DNA of 64,000 nucleotides from Linnemannia elongata (GCA_036320915.1 JAXBDG010000001.1:682001-746000), one strand, 5' to 3'; positions 1 through 12,743 are shown, counted from the first letter of the stretch. Numbers and translations are program-made. The notes: a model not told the origin generated them from the sequence alone.

Positions 1-483
1 AGGGAGCAAAGAGGAAAAAAAAACGTGTGAGTTGGGTGCGAGTGTCGTTTCCTGTTGTTTATTTGTTTCTTGTGCTTTGTTTTTGTTTCTGTGTTTGTTT
101 GCGGTGGATGCAGGAGGCAGTATGCCCAGAGGGTCCAAACGGCTTCTTCGACTCTTGCAACCTCCTGACCATCTGTGCTTTCGTCCCTTGAACAGTCGAC
201 CGCAGCGGCTGTGAAAGAGGAACAACGAGACAACAAGACAACAGGGAAGGGCGGTGCAACTAGATCCATTGGAACCCACAACAGTTACTAAAAGTTGAAA
301 AAAAAGGATGGATCTTCGACTCTGAGCCCAGATTCATCACCGCCCCTTTTTGCTGCCCTCTTGGGATTGGGTTGCTATCAACAGGAAGCCCCTTAACCAT
401 ATTGGACACAAACAAAAAAAAAAGGCGCCTCGACCCGTAATGGAGGCCCATCAACAACGAACTCTTCATTACTCGTCTCGTGG
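1..483. other. 5' flank of the THUMPD3-like gene, no gene seen
   Basis: I see no supported gene here. Short open frames on both strands are low in complexity and show no family similarity. The stretch probably holds the promoter and 5' leader of the gene starting at 484, and possibly the tail of a gene beyond the window edge. Confidence 0.4.
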
Positions 484-2387
484 ATGTTGACAATGACCAC
501 GCACAATTACCACCAGCCGCAACGTCAAACAATAGAGATATTCTTGTCTGTACCCGGAGGATTGGAGGACGTGGCGGTGCGCAGGCTTCCCTCTCTACTC
601 CTCGATAGCGCCACACACATCCACTATCAGATCGGGTCAGGATATCTCACCCTTCGCTTTGGAGCCCACTCCAGTGATGACAGCAACAATAACAATAACG
701 GTCATACCGGCGGCAGTGGTAATACCGTTGGCGGTGAAGACGCTACGGAATCTCGATCGAGCCCTTCCTCTTCCTTCAAGTACCGGAGAAACAACACGGA
801 ATCGATATCAAAAGTCATTGCCGATCTGATCGAGCACCCGCCACTGTGCATATTCGCAGCTTATGTCTCCATCGGCGAGATCAGCATACCTCGGACACTT
901 CTCTTTGATGCGCCACCCAAGGAACTTCTCGACTATTGCATGAACGGATTCAAGAGCCTTGCAACACCACCACCAGCAACCACCCAGCACGGATCTTCAT
1001 CGCCGTTGGATCCGCAGAAGATAGGAAACGACGAGGCACTAGAGGCAACAGTAACCAACGATGATGACGATCTCGGACTGCGGTGGTGGCAGGGTCTTTC
1101 GGTGCTTCAATTCGCACCGTCAACTTTATCCGAGAGCCTCGCATCTTTCCTCCCACAAGTGACACCACTTATTAATTCGGCAGAGATACACAAAAGCAGT
1201 CGTAACGCCAACAGCACGGAAGCTACTTTACCTGTTCGGTATCGGGCTTCGTTCGATCGTGGAGATGTTCAGCACAAAGGCGTTCGTTCCCAGGACCTCG
1301 CAGCGGCACTTGGCGGACTGACGGGCGACACCTTTCCTTCTTGGAAGGTTAACCTGAAGGAGTTCGATGTTGAGGTCATGGGAAGGTGGATCCAGGACGA
1401 GCTGGAAGAGGTCCAATACAAGCCCAAACTCCCAGCGGATCGACACATTTCTGTCAGAAGTGAAGAGGAGGAGGGCGATACAGAGTTTTCGAATAAGCGG
1501 CCTCGGACCGAAAAAGCATCTCAGCAACAAGGAGCGGAAAGCAGAGGGGAGTTTGTCAAGATGCAGGTTGGGATGACACTTCCGTTAGCGCTTTCGACAT
1601 GCCCTTATCGGTTTCGACCACTGGACGGTCGGACGTCACTCAGGATCGAGATTGCATACTCTCTGTTGGCGTTGGCGAATCCCAAGCCAGGGGAGGTGGT
1701 AGTGGATACTTGCTCGGGTGTAGGCACGTTCCCCATTGTCGGAGCTGTGCACTATCCGGAGAGCTGGTTTATAGGGTTGGAGGTCTTGCCATATAATGTT
1801 GAGAGGGCAGCCCAGAACGCAAAGGAGATGATCGAGAAGGTTGACCGACACCACGAGCAGGAGCGAGCAGCAGCCGAGTGTGAAGCTAGAACTTCGACAG
1901 GGACCATCGTTCGTTCTTATAATACCCGTCACCCTAGCCTGATTGTTGGAGACGCTGGAGCTGTCTGTTGGAGATCTGGAGCTGTGGATCTTATCATAAG
2001 TGGTAAGCCTTTTATTTCGTATATTTTTTGCCGCCAAAATTTAACCCTTGTCTGATTCTCACAACGGCCAGGAGTAAGACGGCCTTTTTTTTTTCAATTT
2101 CATTTCATCCTAACTCTTTTTCCTCAACGTTTGTTTTGAAAATAGATCTGCCCTGGGGTAAGAGGGAGAACTCGCATGTTTACAATTGTAAGTTGTATCC
2201 TCGCTTGATACGGGAGATCATTCGATTGCTGAGAGTGAATGGTCGGGCATTGTTGATTACAGGCGAACGCAAGTTGCTTCAGAGGCAGTTAGATGCACCG
2301 TTTGCAAGGCCGCACCTGAAACTTTTGCAGAAGAGGGAAATCACCATTGGGTACAAGGTCATGGTATTCGAGTTGCTGCGAGTGTAG
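484..2387 (+). CDS. THUMPD3: THUMPD3-like tRNA guanine-N2 methyltransferase
   Basis: Two exons, 484-2002 and 2146-2387, separated by a 143-nt GT-AG intron, give about 586 residues. The N-terminus has a VPGGLEDVAVRRL segment like the start of THUMP-type enzymes. The C-terminal half is a Rossmann methyltransferase with an SAM-binding DTCSGVGTFPIVGA motif. The splice joins IIS to DLPWGKR, recreating the (N/D)LPWG catalytic motif of the Trm11/THUMPD3/TrmN family. It is followed by a YPRLIREIIRLLRVNG helix and an LLIT strand. The family makes N2-methylguanosine in tRNA and usually works with a TRMT112 partner, which is not in this window. An acidic and Asn-rich insertion sits near residues 60-110. 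A second in-frame ATG lies 12 nt downstream of the chosen start. THUMPD2-like identity is the main alternative. Confidence 0.85.
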
Positions 2388-3433
2388 AGAGTTGAAGGGA
2401 GTATATTACGTTGAACTGCCTAATAAAAGAGTGGTGTGGTTTGCAAATTGATAATTGGAGGAGGACGTAGAAAGTAGAAAGCATGTGGCAATGAAGGCAC
2501 AGGGAACAGTGAGGCAGGGGTCTAGTGAGTGTCCTCTTGACTGAATGAAAATAAAGATGGTTTGTTGTTGGTTAATGCAGGTAGGAACAAACCCCTAATT
2601 ATGCCGGGCATTTCAAAGACCAATTGGAGGCAGTATTAGTCGGCTACTCCACTGCCATAACCCCTTTTATGTGTCTTCTTTTCCAACTTTCCACCTGGCT
2701 GGCTGAGTGTCGCTGTCAGCATGCTTTTCTACGAGTGTTGCGAGTGGTTGGCAGACAAAGCCTGGAATTGGAGTAGTTTCATCGTGAATTCTTTTTCGTT
2801 GAGTGCTGTACCGCACACCGTTATTCCTTGGGTGGTTCACCCCTCCTCTGCCTGGACTTGGCCTTTTATTTGAATTACCAATGTGTAATTGTCAGCCGCC
2901 TGAACCCACGACCTCAGCGCCGCTCTCTTGGGATCATCAACCCTTGTTTCTTATTTCGCACTGGCTGTCTTTTTTTATCTTCTTCACCCTTGTCTCTTTC
3001 CCTTTCTTCCTTCCTTCCTTCCTTTCTTTCTTTCTTCCTTCCCTCCTTTCTTCCGTCAGTTTCCCATCGTTACCTTTTCTCATTCTTCTTCTCTCTTATC
3101 TTTCGACTATCCATCTGCAGCTCGCCCTTGCATCCTGCAACCACACAAACATACCCTCTTCCCCCCTGTCCTTTGCTCCTTCTTACCCTTCACTCTCACC
3201 TTGCACTTTCTTTCGCCGGCTTCACACTCACACAACAATTCTTTTTCTCCGCTCACACCTCCGCTTTCCTTCTTTCTTCCCCATTGTCCCATTAAATCCC
3301 TTCTCAAATGCTACTTTACATCCCCTTCGACCCTTCCTCCACATAAATACTCTTGCACTACCTTCAACATTCTTGTCTATTCTTGTCTATTTCCCTTTTG
3401 CACAATCACATTTGACGCCGTATTGCGGCTCAT
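2388..3433. promoter_or_regulatory. Intergenic region with C/T-rich GPCR promoter
   Basis: The first part is the 3' flank of the methyltransferase gene. From about 2970 to 3430 the + strand is almost pure pyrimidine with CTTC and CTTT runs. This is typical of fungal promoters and 5' leaders just upstream of the start codon. Long open frames across it (for example 2803-3564) are artefacts of this composition. Confidence 0.5.
2422..2427 (+). terminator. Poly(A) signal of the THUMPD3-like gene
   Basis: AATAAA lies 35 nt past the stop codon, a normal position for a fungal cleavage and polyadenylation signal. Confidence 0.5.
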
Positions 3434-4177
3434 ATGCCACGACGGATTCCCGCGTCCGTTCTCCCTCGAGCCAACCCAACCGCCGAGGAGACAGAGGATC
3501 CCCCCGCCTCATCGTCAATACCCCGCGCTTTTATCGACAACAGCATTACCGACAACAGCCATAACAACGCCTTCTCCACCTCGTTGATCAACGGGATCCA
3601 TTCTTCTTCCCACCAACCTTCGCTGCTTGCTACCCTCGAGGAACCCCCAATACTCTCGACCGGCCTTCACTACGGACATACAGGAGGCGCCGAGAGGAGA
3701 AAGACAGTTGCACGAAAACAGCGGGTGGACCAGAATGTTGCCGATGTGGCTAACTGGCTGAGCCTGGTCGGATCGCTGTTGATCATCTTTCATATCCCTC
3801 GAGTGACCCGACATGTCCCCTCGCAAAAGAAGCGGATGCTTATTATCTTGTTCACGGCCTTCTCAAACACTGGCTTTGCCATTGCCAACATCATCACCGG
3901 TACGTTTTTATTCAGTTTTTATCGTCGAGAAGAGCTTTGGATCAAGATAGCACTTTGACACAGAAAAAGGGAACGAATTACCAAAGAACTAAAGAAAGAC
4001 TTCCAGAATAGAGCAACAGACAGATACCGATACCCGCAGGAGAAAAAAAAAACCACTTGTAATCTGACACTAACCCAAGGACATTCTGTGATATATGTAC
4101 TATTAGAGTACACTGAAGCCGTTACCAAGTTACCTTGCACTATCTCTGCCTGGTGCTATGTAAGCCAGGGAGTTTTC

Positions 4178-4212
<35 letters not shown>

Positions 4213-7082
4213 ATAACGATCGCACATTGACGTTTTGTTTCCCCGAACAAAGAACAATCACCTTCTTTTGTCGAGATTGTCAGCACAAACAAAAAATGTT
4301 TAGTGGGGTCCAATGATGTCATTTCATGCACCTGCACATTAACGTTCCCTTTCCAACGTGGTTACCTTACTCGGGTCTCTCCTCTCGCTACTTGCTCATA
4401 TCATTTTACACTTTTCTTTACATGCGGACGTAGGTCTTCTTCCAATTGCTGACCTGCACCCTGGTCATCGTCAGTACCTTCCGACTCTGCGGCGTCTTCC
4501 TCTTCCAAAGGAGGCGATCCGTCCCCTCAAAATACATTGCCATTTGTCCTGCCATCGCCTTCTTTCTCGCCACTCCTGCCGCCATCTCAGGAAACTTTGA
4601 CTTTGACGAATGTGGGCACTACTGCTGGTTCGTGCTCGAACCAGACCAGCAAGACTGCAAGGTTAGGTCCCTATGGGCTTGGCTGAGCTTCTACGGCTGG
4701 ATGCTCCTCTTCATCGCCATCCTCTTTGCCTCAACCCTATTTGTCATGGTCAAAATCATCCTCAGTGTCACCCACTCCCGCTCCAACCTCAAACAGGTCG
4801 TCAACCAGGCCACACTGGAGTCCATTATGGCCGATTCCCCACCGCTCCAGTCTTCGTCATCTACGTTCGATAGACTCAGGTCGATGAGCTCCTCTTTTCA
4901 GACTAGAACTGCATCCATCTTTTCCTTTGGAGGGCGGAGGAGAGGAACTACAGGGACCACTGGGAGCGCTGGGAGTGCACTAAGCAGGGCAGGAACGGCA
5001 GCGGGAGCAATACCGGGAAACAGTTCAGCGGAGAGCCAACAGGAACACCAACAGCAACAGCCCATTACCAATTTTCATCCGAATCTGGAGGGGGTGGTCT
5101 TACCGTCCCCAGCTGAACTTGCCGCAATAGCATCCCCTCCTCCGTTGACCAACCTGAGCTCACAGGTCCCACTCTGGGACACAGTCGAACACCATGGGTC
5201 ACAGTCTCGATTTACCTCACCTAATGTCCCACGATCGTCATTTCCAGCACAGGAGGTTGGGACCCTGAGACGGAAAGAAAGGTCGTTTGTAGTGGCGATC
5301 CTTCGACAGGCACTATACCCCATCTCGATTTCCGTGTCGGGATGTATTCAGATCTTTGTTGATCTGACGATTCCGAAGGTGTGGAACCAGGACGATGAGT
5401 TCAGCTATGCAGCCAACGTTGCCACCAGCATCCAGGGATTCCTCTTCTTTTTGGTCTTTCTGTTTGATCCAGCTGTGATCCAGACTCGTCAGGAGTGGAG
5501 GAAGTATATGGTCTGGAGGTTCTATATCGAGTTTTACTACAGTCTGGAGATGCCGCATGAGGGGCGAGAGTTTGAGACTCGGTTCATGCAGCAGTGTCAG
5601 CAGCTGGATCCAGTCAAGGACCAGGCCAAGCTCGACCAGCTGACACGACCTCCACCTTACTCGTGGTCACTGCAATACGACAGTCTGGCGATGCCTACCG
5701 ACTTTCAAACGTCATACCCTCTTTCGGCTGCTATCAACGCAACACCAATCACTGCGGATGCGACAGGAGGAGGGACGGAGCATGGTAACGAGAGCACGAG
5801 ACCTATTTCTACAACAGCAAGGCGCTCTAGCCAACAACGTGGGGAGACGATTGGGAAGGGATTTACACCTACGACCTTGCCTGCTCACATAGCAGAGGTC
5901 GATGAGACCGAGTTCAGTAACTCTACGACGTCCTCTCGGCCAGTCCCAACAATCACAATCATGGAACCTGCGGCAAGCGGAGTAGGTAACGATCCGATGG
6001 TAAAGACAATGGCGGAATATACCCGAACAACATCCGACCCGACCTCAGAGACGTCTGCCACTGCCACTGAAACTACAACTAATACAGCAACTACCACGGC
6101 TGGCACCAGTAGCACTGACAGGGACACCGATGCTACCGCCCTACCAAAGGACGAAGAGATCCGAATCCATCCCATGACCCGGATTGCAACCTTGGAAGCC
6201 CTGAACAGCACCTATCAGAGCACGTCCTCGATCAGCACATTCCAGGATTTCAACATCTTACCTCAAAACGATCAGGCCTATCTGGATAAAGACATGGCGA
6301 CGGATCGGAATACGAGGCGGATGATGCGAAATCGAGAGACGACGCTCAAGGCACCCTATGCTGGAGACGACATCCTTTCCTTTTCGCGACTGTCCAGAGT
6401 CACGACGATCGGCGGCGGTACTGGTGGCCATAACGGGAGGGCTCCACGGCGGTACCGTAACTCTCCGAATATGATGATGGGCTCTGGCACCTTTCACAAC
6501 ACCACTGCCGACTCAACAACGGAGTCTCGCCCCTCTGCAGGATCAGGAGGTCCGAATCATGAGAAGCGGCGGTCGTTTGGCGAGAGTCTGCTGCTGTTTA
6601 TCCAGGGCGGACATTGGAACGCAGCATCGTCGGAGGAGAGGTATCAGACACGGTTCCGGTACCCACGGCTGGCATACTTGATCCATCGCATCATTCGTGT
6701 CGTTTATATCCCCAAGAAGGTGAGATTGCCCCCGATCCCGGATCCATTTGCGAGGAGACCTCCCTGTGGGGTTGGAGATTTGTATGAGCGACCTGTCACG
6801 AGAGAGCCTCCTTCTGTGATGACAGGCGTGTCGGTTCAACAGCCTCAAGCAGCGTCTTCTCAGGATATTGAGGTGTCTGAGGCGGAGCAGCCTAGTAGTG
6901 GGTACGCTGGATTGGGATTGGATTACTCTTCCAGTCTGAGGAACGGTGGAGGTGTTGACTGCGCGGACTTTGGAGCTTACGATGAGTACGATGATAATAC
7001 TGATCCTGATCCTGATCCTGAGCAGGCGTCCTGTTCAACAAGCCCTCCTCAAGGACGATCTCGTCCGTGGGAAATACGATAG
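3434..7082 (+). CDS. Seven-TM receptor, cAMP-receptor/Git3-like GPCR with long tail
   Basis: Three exons, 3434-3899, 4107-4159 and 4434-7082, encode about 1055 residues. The 53-nt middle exon is needed for frame and supplies TKLPCTISAWCY, the start of TM3 with the expected extracellular-end cysteine. TM segments lie near residues 106-122, 135-154, 167-190, 200-220, 254-282, 460-482 and 498-522. A Cys pair in DECGHYCW lies between TM4 and TM5. The loop between TM5 and TM6 is about 175 residues and disordered. The cytoplasmic tail is about 530 residues, rich in Ser/Thr and acidic at the end. The layout fits the fungal and Dictyostelium cAMP-receptor-like class that couples to G-alpha in nutrient sensing. 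Ligand is unknown. AATAAA overlaps the region just after the stop (7083-7088). Confidence 0.75.
4181..4211 (+). repeat. T31 homopolymer in GPCR intron 2
   Basis: An uninterrupted run of 31 T lies 21 nt past the intron 2 donor. Its length may be unreliable in the assembly. Confidence 0.9.
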
Positions 7083-7851
7083 AATAAAAAAATCGCTAAT
7101 ATTGGCCCATTGGTCGCACATCCTCAATATTCGCCCCTCTTGTGTCTCCTATTTCTTTTCACTGTAATCAAGTTCCCTTTCTCACTCTTACTCTCGGTTT
7201 CTTTTTTTTTTTTACTAAACCCCCCTTCCGTTTTTCACGCCTTTTTTTTTAATTTTTTTTTTTTATTTATTTATTTGAGGCGAGTAAAAAGAGGCGCAGA
7301 GTGTTGCAACTCAGGAAAAAAGAATCAAGAAAATAACAAAGATGCTGCTACCGCAGCTAATTGTTTTCAGCAGAAGTAACAGGAATCCTGTTATAGGAGA
7401 AAAGTCGAAAAAAGTGTTTGTATTGCCATCACTGTTCACACAGTACCTATCTTCCAATCGCGCGAATGGCAGTATCGTCACTACAACCAGCCTCGCCCCA
7501 GAGCGTCACAAAGTCCAATTGAGCCAGTTCCGACAGCGGCAGTGGGAGCAGCAGCAGATAAGACGGTGGACTGGGCCTAGCTGCAGTCTCTGGTCGGTGT
7601 GGAGGATACGTATGCCGTCAACAGGTGAGTTAGTTCATGGTCGATTTTTTTTTATTTTTTATTTTTTTCGATGGAGTGTAGTTGCACCCCCTTCCTCCCC
7701 CCCCTCCCTTTTTTTTCAGTACTGAAGAAGAAAGAGGTCAAGCAAAAAAGGTCTGAAGGAGAGGGAGGCAGGCACGAAGCAGGAACACCAGTGCGTTTTC
7801 GTAATTCCTGTTGGTAGAGACACTCCTTGTGTTCAACCACATGTGGTTCTC

Positions 7852-7889
<38 letters not shown>

Positions 7890-7951
7890 TACTTCAAGAA
7901 CCATTTTTCTTGTCATTTCTTTTCATTTCTTCCTTTCTTTTTTCTTCACCA
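7083..7951. other. Intergenic region before the transferase-EEP gene
   Basis: The stretch is T-rich with several T-runs. A strong donor-like GTGAGT at 7625 follows an open segment (7342-7624), so an untranslated or alternative 5' exon of the next gene is possible. I could not link it in frame and do not annotate it as coding. Confidence 0.35.
7855..7888 (+). repeat. T34 homopolymer upstream of the transferase-EEP gene
   Basis: A run of 34 T ends 63 nt before the proposed start codon. Confidence 0.9.
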
Positions 7952-10900
7952 ATGCCCGCAACCCTGACCAACATCTTCGTCAACCAATACACAAAAAACA
8001 AATTTCTCCGTTCTCTTCTTCTTATTCTACTTCTTCTTCCTTCCCCACCCCATCATCACTATAATCCCTCAATAGCTCAACTGCAACAACGACACATTGT
8101 CACAACCGCAACTACTACTGCTACTACTACATCTACTACATCTACTATCGCTGCAACCATGATTGCCGAACAGCAGCATATCAACCACAAAGTCAAGATC
8201 TTTATGTAAGCAACCCTAAACCAGTGCGCTTTAAATTGAAAGCGTCCGCTTTTTTAAAAAAGCTCAGAAAGACTCGCACAAACAGGCAAAAAAGAATGGA
8301 CTGGAGTCGAGCAAACGTGAACATGAGTTCTTGCAATGAGAGGAGTGTTCATTCCATCGTGTTTTTACCACGCCTTCTTTTCACCCAGAGTTGGGTTGCA
8401 TAATTCCTGCTTTTTCTCGCTCTTGCTCTTACAAGCACCAGCGCAAACACCCCTCTTTGGTAAACAAAAAAGTTGCGGGGAAAAGTGTCAAGCAGGGGGT
8501 GCAATCCTTCCTGCTGACCATGGCCCGTGAGCACTTTGCTTTTTTTGTTGTTTGGTGGGGTAAAAGGGGTGTTGTTACATTGGCATTGGTTGAGAAGAAG
8601 GTAGTTCTGGGCAAAGTTACAGAGTTGATATCTGTGAGTTCTGCTTATGCTTTGCATTCACCCCTTGTCGCCTTTGGAAGAAGCTACTCTCACTCAACTT
8701 TTCCTCCCTTTGTTCAAACTTACATCCATTTTACTTATTAGCCCCTGCCATTATGACCTTTCGCAGGTGGAGACGTGTGCCCCGTTTCTGGATCGATATG
8801 GAGGAGTTGTGTTTGTGTACGACTGGAATGTGGCCAAGGATACCATCACGGACTATTACCGTCGACAGTACCCCGATGGCTGGGTCAAGGTCGTACCCTT
8901 CTCTCTCAGGAACATCCTCGACGCCATCAAGAATCTTGACCATCGTTTAGAGAGGTCGCCATTATCACATACGGAGGATCCAATAGGGAGCACAAACGGA
9001 AGCAACGCAAGTCTCTACAGCGTCTCGAGTCCTGGAGGTACGAGTAATAGTGCACTGTATGAGGCTAAGAGGCAGCACCAGGTGGTCTTTCTGTTGACGG
9101 GATCGATGAACCCGGACTATGGTGTCTTTGGACTGACCCAAAAGCGGATCCTGGACGCGGTCAAGGATGCGTTACCGGAGAGGGTGCGTGCTGTGAATGT
9201 GATTGGACATTGCATGTACGGTTGTGCTTCTTGCTCTGGAGCTGAACATAAGGTGCCTTTGTACTTTACACGGTACTTCAATAAGTCGTAAGTGTCTTTG
9301 TTTGTTCTTTCTGCTTATGCTGTAATTGGTATGCGGGCAAGTGAATGTTCGAATGTTGGGGAGAACGGGGACAATCACAACAACGCGCTTTTTTTTTTTT
9401 TCTTTTTTTTACCAAGACACTAACGTCCACTTACTTGGTTGAAAACAAACAATAAAAAACTAGGTTACCGTATACGGCAAAGGATGTCCGTAATATATAC
9501 ACCCCTAATCTCTCAACCGCCGCGCCGACCTCTAATTCGGCCCACGCGGTTCTGGTAGCGCCCTCCTGTGGCAGCACGTCGATGCTGGCTCAGAAGCCAT
9601 TGATCCGACTCTTTCATCGACTGGAGCAGACCGGGAAATGGAAATTCATCTGGAAGATGCATCCAACCTCACTGCACCTGGACGGATATGATATGGAGGA
9701 CCCCTCGGGAGTTGAGCAGACTGAGCTGGAGAACGTCAAATTTATCCTAGCCAACTTTACAGTCGTCCAGGAGGAGCACGCCTGCCTGTTACCCTTCATG
9801 GAGGCCTTTGATGTCATCATAACCGACCTGCACTCGTCGGTGCCCTTTATTGCGACGTATTTCACGCCAAAAATCATCCTGTCGTACTTTAACGACGCCG
9901 ACTATGGAACACCCGAACGTCACCAGGAGTTTATGGATCAACTCAACACGTTTGTGGAACCTGAAGAGCTGGAGGCTCTATTGACGACACTTCCGACGGC
10001 CAAGGGTGACCCTTCGTTCTTTTACAGTCAGTACGGACATGTTGATGGCAAGGAAGATATTCGGTTTGGTAACCTTGCTAAATGGCCCACTGAGCAGGTA
10101 TGTCTTGAGTTGTTTTTGCTTACCTAGTTGTTTGTGATATTTTTGTGAGCAACTACAAGTCAATGTTAATTGCTGACGGCAACATTATTTTCTTTCTTTT
10201 GTTCGTTTCTGTCGCGTCTTTTTTTTTTCTTTTGCAAAAAACCACATCACTAACATCAACAACCATGGTATTAGTTCGAATTAAAGCAACCTCTACTGTA
10301 CAGACAGGTGATGGGCCAGATCGCAGTAGAGTGGCGAAAGATCTGGAAGGAGACGACAGAAAAGTTTGCGGACGATATTGAGGGCGCCAACAATGCTCTT
10401 GGCTTCCATGCCAAATTCCCGCTGCTCAAAGGAGAGGATGATTTGACTTTACCGATGACCTTGCCCCGCGTCTTGCCACGCGAGCGACGTGCTGCGGGGG
10501 TCGAGTTGAGGATCATGAGTTTTAATATCTGGAACGGTGGACTTTCAGGTGGCTACCCTATTGAGCAGACAGCCAAGGCTATCCTTGCCTCTGGCGCTGA
10601 TGTTGTCGGCCTTCAAGGTAAACAATAGGACTATGTGATTGTGACATTGCTGAGTGACATGTTGCCGTCGTCTTTATATGATCGCTCCGGGATCTGATTT
10701 AATTTATTTATGTTATATTGTTTAGAGTGTTCAACGACGATAATATACGGAAAGAGAAAGTATATGCTGCCAGAGTTGATCAAGCACCTTCCTGGATGGT
10801 ACTATAGCGACCAGAAGCTCCGAGATACCAGCGAGGGACCCCGCAACCCCTGGGGAGTCGTCTCCAAGTTTCCGATCGTCAACACGACCGAGCTCGGCTA

Positions 10901-11786
10901 CGGTGTCAAGATCCAACTCAACAACCATCGCCACCCAGAGACTGAGCCCTCATACATTGGCCTGCCAGAGAGCCAATACCCATCGACGACGAGGTCACGC
11001 ACGAGCTCCTTTGCGTCACTCCATGGGAACGATAGCACGCGGTTCATGTACCTTTTCAACTGTCACCTGTTCTATTTCCCGTACCAGCCTTTCCAATTGC
11101 TCAAGATTCCGTATGGTGGTCAACCGTTCTACGATACTGCTGAGGAGGCGGTTGAGTCTTGTCTGGTGGCGAGGGGCAAGGAGATGGAAGCTGTTCTAGG
11201 AGAGATCCGGAAAGTAGCCGATCAGGAGAAGGATGTATCGATCTTTTTGACGGGGGACTTCAATGAGCCTAGTCATCTGGATTGGACGCCGTTGTCGGTC
11301 CTGGCCGGGCTGCAGCCCATCTCGGTGGAGTGGCCCATGACAGAGATGGCGTACAAGGCTGGATTGGTCGATCTGTGGAGGGCTTATAGGCCTCATACCT
11401 CTTCAGGAGCTGGATCCTCGCCAACGAGTCCTAATGGATCCTCGAACGGGTTGTTCTCCGGTATCATCAACGGCACCGCGTCTAATGGTCACGTCAACAC
11501 TATGAATGGCGATGATACCTGCAGTGAACGCGACAAGGCCCAGCGAGCGGTGATCGAGCGTCCAGGCATGACATGGTCGGTCTTGAAACCAGAACTGGAC
11601 GAGACGGACCACTATGACCGGATTGATTTCATCTTTGGATTGGATAGAGAGTCGAGTCCGATTGCGCTCAAGGAGATTGCAGTCAAGTTTGGCGAGGAGA
11701 TGTCTCGGTCTGGAGAGAAGAACGATAAGGTGTTCAAGCCTTGGCCTTCGGACCACCGTGCCGTCATTGCTACTGTCATTGTGTAG
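7952..11786 (+). CDS. Fusion: CDP-glycerol-transferase-like domain plus EEP hydrolase
   Basis: Five exons in consistent phase: 7952-8205, 8742-9287, 9464-10097, 10275-10617 and 10726-11786, about 945 residues. A hydrophobic stretch (FLRSLLLILLLL) near residue 25 may be a signal anchor; the ATG at 8159 is an alternative start. Residues ~80-500 look like a GT-B fold of the CDP-glycerol glycerophosphotransferase type, with VLVAPSCGSTS, a WKMHP strand and FDVIITDLHSSVPFI, which resembles the bacterial KxHP and ITDYSS sites. Residues ~555-945 are an endonuclease/exonuclease/phosphatase domain with all core motifs: MSFNIWNGG, VGLQE (restored by the last splice), FNCHLFY, GDFNEPS, DRIDFIF and SDHRAV. 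Both halves appear intact. The last intron lies inside the EEP domain, so a false merge of two genes is unlikely. Substrate is unknown; a role in making or cutting phosphodiester-linked glycans or lipids is a guess. Confidence 0.75.
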
Positions 11787-12743
11787 CTCTCTATATATTC
11801 TGGAGGAAGGGAGGGGTTTTTTTTATCCTGCCGCTTTGTTTTTATGAGATACCCTTTTCCTTGATGGTGATGTGGATGAAGGGAATGGGCTGGGCGCCAA
11901 ATAAAGTTTTATTTATGTATCATTGATGGACAGACAGATAGTATGTTTGTTGGATTCAAAAAGATGCCTCTTTTGGGTCCTTTGCTCTCACTCTGAAAGC
12001 GGATTAGACTTTGTCCATTCCTCCCTCCTCCTCCTCCTCCCAGGAACAAAGATCGGCATTCTTTTTCTCGTTTTTTTTTTCCTCTCTGCATTTGATTACA
12101 AAATCAGGAGGCGGCGATTAATGTCTACAATACAGTTTACAACCACGAACGACGCTCGTCGTGAGCATTGCGTGTGTGGAAAAAAAAAAGCAAAGAGAGA
12201 GAAACATGAGGGAGAAATACTAAATGCCCCACTTGTTTGCACTTCCGCGCAGGTGTCCTTATTCGTTTGTCACAGTTGCACTCAAAAGGCAGAGCCGAAA
12301 ATAAAATAACCAATTGCCAAGAGCGAAAAATGGTCTTGGCGCGCCTCACGACGGATTTCATATACCACCCACCCCACCCACCCGCCAACCATCATCGTAA
12401 GGTCAGACAAAAACTGGGGCGACCCGCCTGATTGTGGGTGAAGAAGACGGAAAGAAAGGAGGCATCCGCGAGAAGAAAAAAAAATGGGTAATGATGAACG
12501 ATTGTTGTTGTATGCGTTATGTGCGTTGGTTTATTCTTGGGTAAAAGTACAGAAAAAGTGTGTGTGTGTGCGTGCGAAAAGTAAGGGAGAAGGATATGAG
12601 CGAGTAAAGAGTTGCAAAAGATTGCAATACACTCGTGAAAGAGTTGACTATTCATACATCCTTGCCTGGTCCAGAGAGTGTTGGATTCAAGCGGTCGAGC
12701 TGTGGTGTTTTCTGGAGGTTGTTTCCATGCGACTCGACCGCGT
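11787..12743. other. Convergent 3' flanks of the transferase-EEP and PMP3 genes
   Basis: Two genes end towards each other here. No coding region is supported; open frames on both strands are short and low in complexity. Short GT and CCCA runs near 12365 and 12560 are the only visible repeats. Confidence 0.45.
11900..11905 (+). terminator. Poly(A) signal of the transferase-EEP gene
   Basis: AATAAA lies 114 nt past the stop codon and is followed by a T-rich stretch. Confidence 0.5.

Noticed and set aside
2803..3587. Long overlapping open frames in three + frames before the GPCR
   Set aside because: They are made of C/T-rich promoter sequence and translate to Ser/Phe/Leu/Pro runs; no family similarity.
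7342..7725. Possible upstream exon of the transferase-EEP gene ending at a GTGAGT donor (7625)
   Set aside because: I could not join it in frame to a convincing acceptor, and exon 1 at 7952-8205 already gives consistent phases.
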